64,000 nucleotides of DNA from Capitulum mitella (taxonomy: Eukaryota > Arthropoda > Thecostraca > Pollicipedomorpha > Pollicipedidae): the NCBI GenBank assembly GCA_030062745.1, contig CP099843.1, forward strand, positions 4,527,001 to 4,591,000, read 5' to 3'. This document shows, one piece after another, positions 25,201-36,200 of the stretch; position 1 is the first letter of the stretch, and every line of letters starts with the position of its first letter. The translations under genes and the position numbers were made by a program. Below the pieces are notes generated by a model. It was not told where the DNA came from, did no database searches, and was given only the letters and a program-made list of their open reading frames with translations.

Positions 25201-25400
25201 GACCGGAAGCGGGTCGAGGATCATCTTGCCGCCGGCACAGCACAGCGTGCCGCGCTCGGCGGGCTAGCACAGCGCACCGTAGCGAGCGCACGGCCGATAT
25301 ATGCGGCCGGCGTCGTGTCTCGGCACTAACTGTCGGCCGGCGAGCACTTCGTCCGGCTGCCGCGCCGCCGGCACAGACACTCTCTGGCGCGCGGCATCGA
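25200..25400 (-). pseudogene. Helitron transposase fragment (zinc-finger region)
   Basis: On the minus strand this matches the N-terminal cysteine-rich part of the RepHel gene at about 33.55-33.72 kb, with shared words QPDEVLAGRQ, HDAGR and TLCCAGGK. A stop replaces the residue after GALC and several cysteines or neighbours differ, so it is not functional. It is joined directly to the hairpin of the preceding element. Confidence 0.75.
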
Positions 25401-26680
25401 AATCTAAAAATTTTGATGTTGTTATTAACTGCCATGTTTGGAAACCTTCGGATTTGTATTTAATTTCGCGAAAACAGCTACCGTCTGCCGCCGATACTCC
25501 CAAAAGGACTCTTTCAAAAGAGTAAGGTTGTTTTTTTTACAATTTTGCTTAGTGCAGTGGTCGAGATTTCTGGGAGGGGACAAAAACATAGTTTTGCCCT
25601 TCCAACCTGACGGTTAGCGGGGGGCGACCTGCCCCCCCCCCCTTCCCGCTGTCGCTGGTGTCTTCAATATCCTCGTCCGGATTCACATTCACTCGGATTC
25701 ATTCGTTCCGTGACGGACACAGGCTGCAGCTGATGGTCAACGTCCGTTCTGATGTCACCAGGGATGGTGACATCAATGGTCGCGAGGAGCGACTCCGATC
25801 ATTGAATAGTCACCAGGGACAGACGTCCATCCAGACGTGAGAAGTCGCCAGGCAGGGGCCAGGCGGGGGACAACGCTCTTGCGCCGTGTGGCCGCCAGAG
25901 AAGGTCGTGGTTTAGCCCGCTGCGCAATGGTCACCGTCCTTAGCCGTCTCCGGGTACCCCTCGCATTTCATCAGGTGTCGGAGCCGGCCTGCCGGGCGGT
26001 CGTATCGCCGCATATCAAATAGGATTAGACCGGACGACGGTGAAGAGCGGCCCTGGCACTCCGGCGTCGGGAACCCACGTGAGCCGCTGGACACGTGGGC
26101 ATGCACCAGCTGCTACTGAGCCTTGCGAAGCAGAGGGCGGATTGCATTGCTTGATGGTAGATTCGGCCCCGGCTGTCGCCTTTAAGCTCTGGGACGAGAC
26201 AAAGGTACAGTGCTGCTCAGTTTTTTGCATGCAATATCCATAATAGTCTTGGTTCTCATGATACGGTTTGCAGCCGTGCAGATTGGGCTGTCCTGGTAAC
26301 AGTCGCTTGCTTTACCGTGCCATGAATGCATGACATGGACAGGCGATTTTTTCGTAAAAAGTGACGAGGAAGTCCCACTTAGGACCAATCTCAAAATGTG
26401 CCTGGCCTGTGAGTAGGGGTATCTATTTCGGAAATGATGGGGGAGAGGGAGGGGGGCGAAGTCATGGCGTAGGCAGAGGGCATTTTCATGGGTTTCTATG
26501 TGGGATACGAAACCTCAAACCAAAAACTGCTCTGATTTAGGCCGCTATCCTTCGAGATGCCATAAATTCGTGAGTATTTTTATTTTCGCGCTGTAAGCCT
26601 GGATCCGCCATGCCCCTGGGTGAGCCTATAGATAGCCAGGATTTCCCTCTTACGAGAGCTCCTTCGATTTCATCATTTCG
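25401..26680. other. Region without gene between Helitron pieces
   Basis: Contains C- and G-runs near 25620-25645 and 26436-26456 and short overlapping frames. I recognise no protein, TIR pair or RNA gene. Confidence 0.4.
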
Positions 26681-26683
26681 TTT

Positions 26684-28013
26684 TCTTTTTAAAAGACAGG
26701 CCTGCAGAAATTTGTTGGAGCAAACAGAGGCATTTCGTTTGCAATGAAGGGTGCGATGCTTTCCTGGGACGGCCCAGAGATGAATTCGATCAGATGTTAG
26801 GCGAAACCTGATTCGAACGCAAAATTCGAATGCGCAAAGAGACTAATGGAGAAGGAAGTAAAATTGATTGGAAATATTTGGAAACGATTCGGAATGATTC
26901 AGCCAGTACTGGCACTAAGCACTGTGTGCAGCTCAACGGAGTGCTGAACATTATGCAGAGTGAAGCGCGCAGCAAGATTTTCAATCGATGGTGGTGTGCA
27001 CTGGCGTGAAAGTTTTTGGCAGACATGCGCGCAGCAGTTGCTTTGAGCAGACAGAAGCATTTTCTTGGTAATGACGCGTGCAATGCGATCCTGGGATTAT
27101 CACGGCGTGAATTCCATGAGATGTTAGGTCGAAACCTGACTCGAATGGAAAACTTCAAAGCGCAAAGAACTTTACACGCACGGCGTGGCAAACAGCCCAA
27201 AAAGCGATCGGAGAGTCATGCTTGCGCCTGGCGGCGACTGTGGGGAGACTGTTAACCGAGACTAACAATGAGAGGTGAAGACCGACGGAGATCGCGACAG
27301 CTGACCGAAATGGAATACGAAAATATTTCGGACCTGTCCAATGGGGGAAAAGGCAATATTCATCTCGCAATATAAAAACACAGGACGACGGTGCGTTGGC
27401 TTTGTACCCTGGGTAGCCGCATGAAGGGCAATTAATTGGTAAGAACGGTGGAAAAACATCCTAATTTCTAGCGCACAGTGCGCTTTTAGACAATGCCATA
27501 GACAGTTGTCGAGACGCACATTTGTCGGAGCACGAAATGGGAAGACATAGAGACCAGAAGCCGATGGCAGTCTGTTTCTATGTGAGTGCCCAGCGCGATT
27601 GTGAAGTTCCGTTCAGGGAGCTCAACCACGTGCTAAAGTGGAGCCGGACTGAACGGTGCAGCGAGATAGTCGAACAACGGTGTCGTATGCTGTCGTGACA
27701 ATTTTAAGAGAAAAAGTCTGCCGAACATTTTTTTTCGGAAATTTTCGGAAACCGCCTATTCCAAAGAAAGGATGAGATGCGATCTTGGGACGGCCCAGGG
27801 GTGAATTCGACCAGCTGTTAGGCGAAACCTGATTCGAACGCAAAATTCGAATGCGCAAAGAGCTTTAAACGCGCGGCGCGGCGAACGGCCCAAAAAGCGA
27901 TCGGGGATTCACGCTTGCGCCTTGCGGCGTGCGCGGGGAACCGGGGACAAAAATTTCCGGAGCGGCACGACGGCGAGCGCGTGGCGCGAGCACTCGCCGC
28001 TGGTCTATATTAT
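26684..28013 (+). mobile_element. Helitron 3'-half fragments, plus strand
   Basis: The block starting GACAGGCCTGCAGAAATTTG and the repeated GACGGCCCAG...GATTCGAACGC sub-terminal segment (near 26770, 27100 and 27790) match the reversed copy at 21.4-21.7 kb. The end GCGCGAGCACTCGCCGCT at about 27986-28011 is the 3' sub-terminus; CTAG reads CTGG here. The next element's 5' end follows at once, so this is a head-to-tail junction. Confidence 0.6.
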
Positions 28014-28163
28014 AAATTTTAAAATGTTTCCTGTATCTGTCTCGGTTTTTAAATATGTGTCCATTTGTGTACAACCCTGACTCTGTCCTATCCATGTCGT
28101 CGTGACTATCTGCTGGTATATCTCACCGTGCGTGTATTCCTATCTATATATAAATTTTACTAG
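28014..28163 (+). mobile_element. 150-bp deleted Helitron derivative
   Basis: It starts TCTATATTATAAATTTT and ends ACTAG followed by T at 28164, with only a short stretch between them that matches 22480-22590. This is an extreme internal deletion that keeps both end signals. Another 5' end follows directly. Confidence 0.6.
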
Positions 28164-30513
28164 TCTATATTATAAACAAGGTACGGACTCGAAATCGTCT
28201 GGCGGAGTCGACCTCGTCCGCCGGACGGGGTAGCCGTGGCACGCGCTCAAAATGGGGTCATTTGCGACGTTTGTGTCGTTTCTGTTTCTACCGAAATTTC
28301 GAACACAACGGTGTCGATTTCCGAATCGAAACTGGTACCGACAGAAAGCCCGTTTTTTTGCCGTTCCGATGGGGCCAAGCACTGAGAAGGTGTGGCGCGG
28401 CCGTCCCGGCCATGCGATGCCACGTGATGCGATGCGGGCCGCACTTTGGCCCCGTTTCAAGAGCGTTTTGGGTCATTGGCGGGCGCCGACACGGCACCCT
28501 TCCCGGAGGCTAATCTCACCAACCGTGTGTCGTACCGACACGAAACCTGGTCCGTTCGACAGAGAATCGATTGCAGAACAATATCGTGCAAAACACCGCG
28601 CGCGGGGATCAGCTCGTGGCGCGTGCTGACCACCGGAACACAAAAATTAGCAGTTTTGCAAGCCTTAAAAAATAGGGTGCGTGCAAATTCAACCGTTAAT
28701 TATGACGCCTCGGCGACTTAATAGGCTAATGCCACTAGGTACCCACTGCATATCATTCCATTGGGTCGACGTCGTCCGACAAACGGGGTAGCCACGGCAC
28801 GTGCTCAAATGGGGAACATTTTTCATTACTGGTTCATTTGTGTTTACACTGCAATTTCGATAGCATGCAGTGTGAAATTGTTGGCAAAATTAGTACCAAT
28901 GGAAAGGCCATAGTTTTGTCGTTCTCACGCCGAAACAAAATAATCATAATTCACATAAATGTTCCTGCTATGGGGCATCAACTGAACCGATGCATGTCGT
29001 AGTTTTGCGCAAAATCGACGGATTTTGAGTGTTTTGTGTTTGGTTGAAGATTGTGGCGCCGCCATTGGGAGCTGGCGATTGAAAATACTTGCACTAAGTT
29101 CGTCAGTCAGTTGTGAATACGCCGGTATAGGCCATTTGGTGTGTCTCGTTGCGGTTGTTTCCAACGAAAGCGTACAAAAAGGTCTTATTTCGTCTTTTGC
29201 GTGATTTTTTCGTCAAATATGCCCTAAAATCAACTTCTCTTGCTCATAGCTAAAAATTCCTTTATTTCATCGTGCTGGGTTTGACGCGACCTCCGTTTTC
29301 GGGATTTCCAATACGGTATAAAGAAATAAACCTTTCATGGTAATACATGCACGGTGAGATATACAAACCGATAGTCAGGGGGACACAGATAGGACAGAGC
29401 CAGGGTTACAAAGAAACGGGGAATATCATTATTTTTACTGATGGAGCATGGAAGCAAATTGAGTCACAGCCCTCATAAATGAAGTGGTGAAGGTGGTAGC
29501 TGCATAAAGGGAAATTAAGTGGTAACAGCGTTAAAAAACGTTCTGATCTGAAACGCGTAGCGTTATTTCAGACAATGCGATAGACAGCTGTGAAAATCCA
29601 CATTCTGTCGAGCACGAAGTGTAAGGACATGGACGGAGACCAAACGACAAACGGCCGTCTGTTACCATGCGAACGCGCAGCGCCACTGTTCAGCATCGTT
29701 GGGGCAGCACCTCCAGTTGTTGAAGTGCAGCCGGAATGAAGCGCGCAGGGCGTTAGTCGAACAACGCTCTTGCGTGCTGGCATCACAATTTTAGGGAAAC
29801 GAGCCTGCCCAAGTTTGTTTGAGAAAAAAGAAGCTGTCTGTTCGAAATGGAGAGCGCAGCGTGATCACCGGACGGTGGCGGTTTGAAGACGTTGAGAAGT
29901 TCGGCACAATTTCGACTGAAACGCAAATTTCGATCATGCATTAACATTTAAATGTACCGCGCGGCAAAGGACGTCCAAGGCGTTCGGTGTGTCCGACCAG
30001 GTTCTGCACATAGTCGTGTGTATGGCCATCTCGAGAGAGGAATGGAGAGTTGCGGGGTGTGCGGCGGGGCCGAATGCCGTCCGTTTCCACGTGAGCGCGC
30101 AGCGCGATTGTGGAGCGGAATGGGGGCAGCTCGATCAGCGGTTAAACTGACTAAAGCGCGCAGCGCGATTGTCGAACGGTGCTCGAATGCTCTGGTAGGG
30201 ATGAGACTGCGGACGCTTGGACCATCAAGCAGACGCCGTTTGTTGGCAATGAAGTGTGCAGGGCGATGGTGGGACGGTTCCAGGATCAGTTCGGTCACCT
30301 CTTCGGCCGAAACTTGATTCGACTCCAAAATTCGAACACGCAAAGAGCTTTAAATGCTCGGCGCGGCAGACCTCCAAAAGGCAGTCGAAGCGTAGCGAAT
30401 GCGCCGTGTGGCGTACATGGGGAACTCAGGGGGTATGGGGGTACACGGACGAGCACGAAGCGAGAGCATCTAGATGGGGCCATGTCGGCCGACAGGCCGG
30501 CTGTTGCCGCTAG
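28164..30513 (+). mobile_element. Non-autonomous Helitron, plus strand
   Basis: Begins TCTATATTATAAA at 28164, then joins inner sequence at ACAAGGTACGGACTCG after a deletion relative to the copy at 30514. It continues nearly identically to 30988-32228 up to about 29420. The end carries the hairpin GGCCGACAGGCC (about 30488-30499) and CTAG at 30510-30513 followed by T. No protein is encoded; the frames seen are shadows of the repeats. Confidence 0.75.
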
Positions 30514-33249
30514 TAAATTTTAAAAAATACCCCGTCGGAGTTCGGTTTTGACGGGCTGGTGTGGCAAGACTACAAGTGGCACGTGGCCGAAACTCGGTCA
30601 GGTCAGGGGTTTGGTGGCACAATGCATTCTGGTCGGGTTTTCGGGCGTCGGGGACGCAAGGGGTGCGCGTGGCACGCGCTACAATCGCCCATAGGGTTTA
30701 CGTGTATTTTTGGCGAAATCGCTGAAAATTCTTCGAAAACGGTGTCGCGCGCCCCTTCCGGGCACCCGATCTCGGCAACCGCTGGTCGTATCGACACGAA
30801 ACCAAATGCGATCGAAAGAGGATCGACAGGGGAATAGCATGATACCAAACGCGGCGCGCGGGGACCGGCACGTGGCGCGTGCCGAGGACGAGAAAAGGAA
30901 AAATGTCCGTTTTGTAAGGTTTCAAAGTGGGGTGCTCATCTCGGAAACCGTTAATGACACTGCGAAGGGGCCGCGACTACCGAGCAGAACAAGGTACGGA
31001 CTCGAAATCGTCTGCTGGAGTCGAACTCGTCCGCCGGACGGGGTGGCCGTGGCACGCGCTCAAAATGGGGTCATTTGTGATGTTTGCGTCGTTTCTGTTT
31101 CTACCGAAATTTCGAACACAGCGGTGTCGATTTCCGAAACGAAACTGGTAGCGACAGAAAGCCCGTTTTTTTGCCGTTCCGATGGGGACATGCATTGAGC
31201 AGGTGTGGCGCGGCCGTCCCGGCCATGCGACGCCACGTGATGCGATGCGGGCCGCAATTTCGTCCCGTTTCAAGAGCGTTTTGGGTCATTGGCGGGCGCC
31301 GACACGGCACCCTTCCCGGAGGCTAATCTCACCAACCGTGTGTCGTACCGACACGAAACCTGGTCCGTTCGACAGAGAATCGATTGCAGAACAATATCGT
31401 GCAAAACACCGCGCGCGGGGATCAGCTCGTGGCGCGTGCTGACCACCGGAACACAAAAATTAGCAGTTTTGCAAGCCTTAAAAAATAGGGTGCGTGTAAA
31501 TTCAACCGTTAATTATGACGCCTCGGCGACTTAATAGGTGAATGCCACTAGGTACCCACTGCATGTCATCCCATTGGGTCGACGTCGTCCGACAAACGGG
31601 GTAGCCACGGCACGTGCTCAAATGGGGAACATTTTTCATTACTGGTTCATTTGTGTTTACACTGCGATTTCGATAGCATGCAGTGTGAAATTGTTGGCAA
31701 AATCAGTACCAATGGAAAGGCCATAGTTTTGTCGTTCTCACGCCGAAATAAAATAATCATAATTCACATAAATGTTCCTGCTATGGGGCATCAACTGAAC
31801 CGATGCATGTCGTAGTTTTGCGCAAAATCGACGGATTTTGAGTGTTTTGTGTTCAGTTGAAGATTGTGGCGCCGTCATTGGGAGCTGGCGATTGAAAATA
31901 CTTGCATCAAGTTCGTCAGTCAATTGTGAATGCGTCGGTACAGGCCATTTGGTGTGTCTCGTTGCGGTTGTTTTCAACGAAAGCGTACAAACAGGTCTTA
32001 TTTCGTCTTTTGCGTGATTTTTTCGTCAATTAGGCTCCAAAATCAGCTCCCCTTGCTCATACATAAAATTTGCTTCATTTCATCGTGCTCGATTTGACGC
32101 GACCTCCGTTTTCGGGATATTCAATACGGTATAAAGAAATAAGACTTTAATGGGAATACACGCACGGTGAGATATACTAACCGATAGTCAGGGGGACACA
32201 GATAGGACAGAGCCAGGGTTACAAAGAAACGGACACATATTTGAAGACATGGACCAACAAAATAGAAATAGAACGGAACAAAACAGAAATAGACATGGAC
32301 CAAGAAAAATGACAGTGACGGTGGAAAAATGAAGAAGGATTGAACGAGTGTCGGGAGATTGTTATCTGAGATCGACAAAGCTGGAATGTCATGAAAACAT
32401 TCCGAAACTCTCTGATCCGGGAAAGCCAAAGCATAGGAGGACGAGAAGCGGGGGGAGGGATAACACCATTGTGCCATAGGTGACAGCTGTGAAAACGCAT
32501 ATTCGTTCGAGCACGAAGTGCAAGGACATACAGGGAGACCAAACGAACAACAGATGTCTTTTTCCGTGTCCACGCGCAGCGCGATTGTAGAGTAGTGTTG
32601 GGGCATCTTCGTCAGCTGTTAAAAATGACGCTATGATATAAGTAGAAGTACGGTCAGATGAAGAAGATTGGTAAAAAGAGACAGGGTCACAGAAACGGAC
32701 AGATATTTGCAGACCGTACACTGACAGTAGGATGACAAAGCACTGAGAACACGTGGGCGAGGTTGCTGGCTGGGACCGACAGAGTGTGAAAGGCAAAGAC
32801 CAGGACAACTGACCAAAATGCAATGCGAAAGCTTTTCGCAACTGTTTATTTCAAGAAAAGCAAAACCCAGGAGGACGAGGCAGCGGCTACATTGTACCCT
32901 AGGTAGTCTTACGGTAGAAACCGCATGGAGGGAAATGAATGCGGTTACCATGTTAATAACAGTTTCCGATTATTTCTTCCCTTTATTGGTCTGTTGTTTT
33001 CTTCTTAGTGACTTCAAGTGAGCAGTGCCCGAGAAAAAAACGTGACCGAACACGTGATTTTTTTTTTGCATTTGCGCGATTTACATACGTGGCGCATTGA
33101 AAAAATAAGCCATTCGTCTGATACGTGTTGTGCTGTGTGTGTTCTGGCCGATTTAGACTTCCTGGACTACAAGCGTTTTGCGTGAAATTATCGAGTGTGT
33201 GTACTGTGAAAGTGTATTGCGCCCGAAGTGGATTTGTGATACGCTCGCG
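30514..33249 (+). mobile_element. 5' region of the autonomous Helitron
   Basis: The truncated 5' end TAAATTTTAAAAAA abuts CTAG of the preceding element. The following 1.7 kb is the same repeat module as in the non-autonomous copies. From about 32970 the sequence is the upstream region of the transposase, and it is also found at 43.4-43.5 kb (inverted) and 46.48-46.66 kb. It contains an A/T-rich tract and no earlier coding start, so it probably holds the promoter and leader; no TATA box stands out. Confidence 0.6.
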
Positions 33250-36200
33250 ATGAGGCGCCGGCCGAGCGCGGCCGACAGGCGCAGGGCGGCCGAGCGGGCC
33301 CGGCTGCGACGCGAGGCCCTGAACGAGGCCGAACGAGCCGCCGAACTGGAGCGCCGACGAGTGGCCCGTGCCGCGGATGTGGAGGTAAGGGAGGCCGACG
33401 CCGCTAGACTGAGAGACGCGCGCCGTGATGAACAGTATGCCGAGCGGAAGCACGAGCGCGAGCAGCGTCGTCGCGAGGACCCAGACGCGATGCAGCGCAA
33501 CCGCCACCGCCAGCAGCGAGTGAGGGATGCCGCACGCCAAGGACGGCCCGCACCGGCGGCGCGGCAGCCCGACGAGGTTCTCGCCGGCCGGCAAGCCGTG
33601 CCGGCACACGACGCCGGCCGCATGGACAGGCCGTGCGCGCACTGCGGTGCCCTGCGCTGGCCCGCCGAGCGCGCCACGCTGTGCTGCGCCGGCGGCAAGG
33701 TGCTGCTGGAGCCGCTTCCGGTACCACCGGCCGCGCTGCGCGACCTCTGGACCGCTGACAGTGCCGAGGCCAAGACCTTCCGCGCCCACGCCCGTCGACT
33801 CAACTCGGCGCTAGCCATCGCCTCCCAGACCGTGCGCGAGGTCCGACCGCCCGGCGGAGGCTACGCGCCCTCGGTGGTCATCCAGGGCAGACTGTATCAC
33901 CGGCTGGGACCGCTGCGACCCGAGGACGGACGACCACCCACGTTCCTGCAGCTGTACATCCACGACCCGCAGTGCGAGGACCCGGAGACCGAGGCCGACG
34001 TCCGGCTGGGCCACGCGCGGCTGCCGGCGTCGACGCCCGTCGCCGTGCAGCGCTGCCTGCGCCAGCAGCTCATGGAGCTGCAGGTGCTGTTGCGCCAGAC
34101 CAACCCGTGGATCCAGGATTTCATCATGGCCTGCGAGGTCCTGGACCGCGACGTCGAGCAGAGGCGGCTGGTGATCAGTGCCGAGGCCCGCCCTGCCGAC
34201 CAGCACCGGCGCCGCTACAACGCCGCCGAGGGGCTGAGGGAGGTGGCTGTGCTCATCGGCGACGAGCCAGCGCACCAGGACATCGTGCTCCGACGAAGAG
34301 GAGGCGCCGACGGTCCCAACCTGGTGGCCATCGACGAAGGGCATCGGGCTTTCGAGCCTCTCCACTTCGTCTTGCTCTTCCCGTACGGGACGGACGGCTG
34401 GCACGCCGGTCTCCGTCACGCACAGCAGGACGGCGGCGGCGCACCGCGCAAGATCACCGCCATGCAGTACGCCGCCCACCGCCTGCAGGTACGCCCACAC
34501 CTGGACGACAGTCTTCTCCGCGCGTGCAGACTCTTCCAAGAGTACGTCTGCATGGCGTTTGCACGTGTCGAGTGCCAACGCCTGATGTACCTGGCCAACC
34601 ACCAAGGCCAGATACGCACGGATCTCTACCAGCACGTCTGCGACGCCATGGCGGCCGACAACGGCGCGGGAGGTCCTGCCGGCGACGCACCCGCCGTCGG
34701 CCGCCGCGTCATTCTGCCACACACCTTCGTCGGAGGACCGCGCCACTACATGCAGAGGTCAGTGTCAGTACAGATGTATTTCGCACTCTTAAAACTTTTC
34801 ATTTTGAAATCAAGCATTTTGTGAAAGGAACGTCATGTGAACTCCCATCAAGGCGAGGTGTGGATCACGAGTGTGCATTTCGCACGCTGTCGTGTGACGT
34901 CGGCTATTTTCCGTACCATATTCCGCGGCAAGAAGTGCGTCAACGATGATTGCTTTGTCATGGACCAAGCACTAAAAATGACCGGTGTATAAACAGATGA
35001 ATAAATGTTCCACCGGTACGTTAAATTTATTTGACACTTCAGTGGTCATCAGGTTGCATGTAGTGCGAAAAGCAGACTCGCGGAACGGTCACGCTCCAAA
35101 TAGTTGTATGTACACATATTTATAAACTATATCGGTCAGATGGCATTTGCCATGACGAACGTCTCTTTCATGTGCAGGTACCTGGACGGTATGGCGATCG
35201 TGCGCCAGTTTGGCCCCCCCACCGTCTTTGTCACCATGACCGCCAACCCCAAGTGGCCGGAGATCACCGACGCTCTGCTGCCAACGCAAGCACCGGAAGA
35301 CCGCCCGGACATCGTGGCGCGCGTCTTTCACCTGAAGCTGAAACAACTCATGGACGACCTGACAAAACGCCAAGTGTTTGGCCGCGTGGCGGCCCACTTG
35401 GAGGTCATTGAATTTCAGAAGCGTGGTGAGCACCTGTGCGCGTGGGCACCTGTACCTGACTGTGCACCGTGTGCCTTATTGCATAACATCAAAAAATGGG
35501 CGTCGTATGACCATGTCGGTACGCCCGTAAGGCCAAGAACTAGCTAAACGTTAAAAAAACCTGAGCAGCTGACACTACGGGCTCCGCCCGCTCTTTCCAC
35601 TCTGTAATTCATGTAAGCCAGCCGACTGCGCGCGGCGCCGGCCGACGCCGGTTCGTCTAGCAACGAATGTGGTAGCCAGGCCGCTTCCGACTCTCGCAGC
35701 GCAGACGCGAAACCCAGCTTTTCAGATTCAGACAGCCATTGCGACACGCCGAACGCGCATTGGAAATTCTGATGCACTTGATTCATGAGTTAATACGTAG
35801 CGCGGAGAATTGTTGAAAAAAACATCGCTCGCCTCCGGCCGTGCAAAGAAATCCCAGACCAACACGGATGAACCGAACACTACCATTCCAATTTTTGTGA
35901 GTGGCTCCAAAATTTGATCACGACTGTCCTGCTGGACGTGCCACCTTAACGGGAACCTAGAGGATCGTTTATGCATGTATCTGTTATGTGCCTGATCGTT
36001 TCGTTGGCAAATGTCTCGTAGCGAAATGTTTCGAGAAGCACGACACGGAACACATCGTTTCCACGACGCATGTCTTTGCAGGCCTTCCGCACAGCCACAT
36101 TTTGCTCATCCTGGAGCCGGCCGACAGGCCGAGGACCACGGAGGACGTCGATTCGCTCGTGTCGGCCGAGCTGCCCGACCCTCGACAGTGCGAGCAGGCG

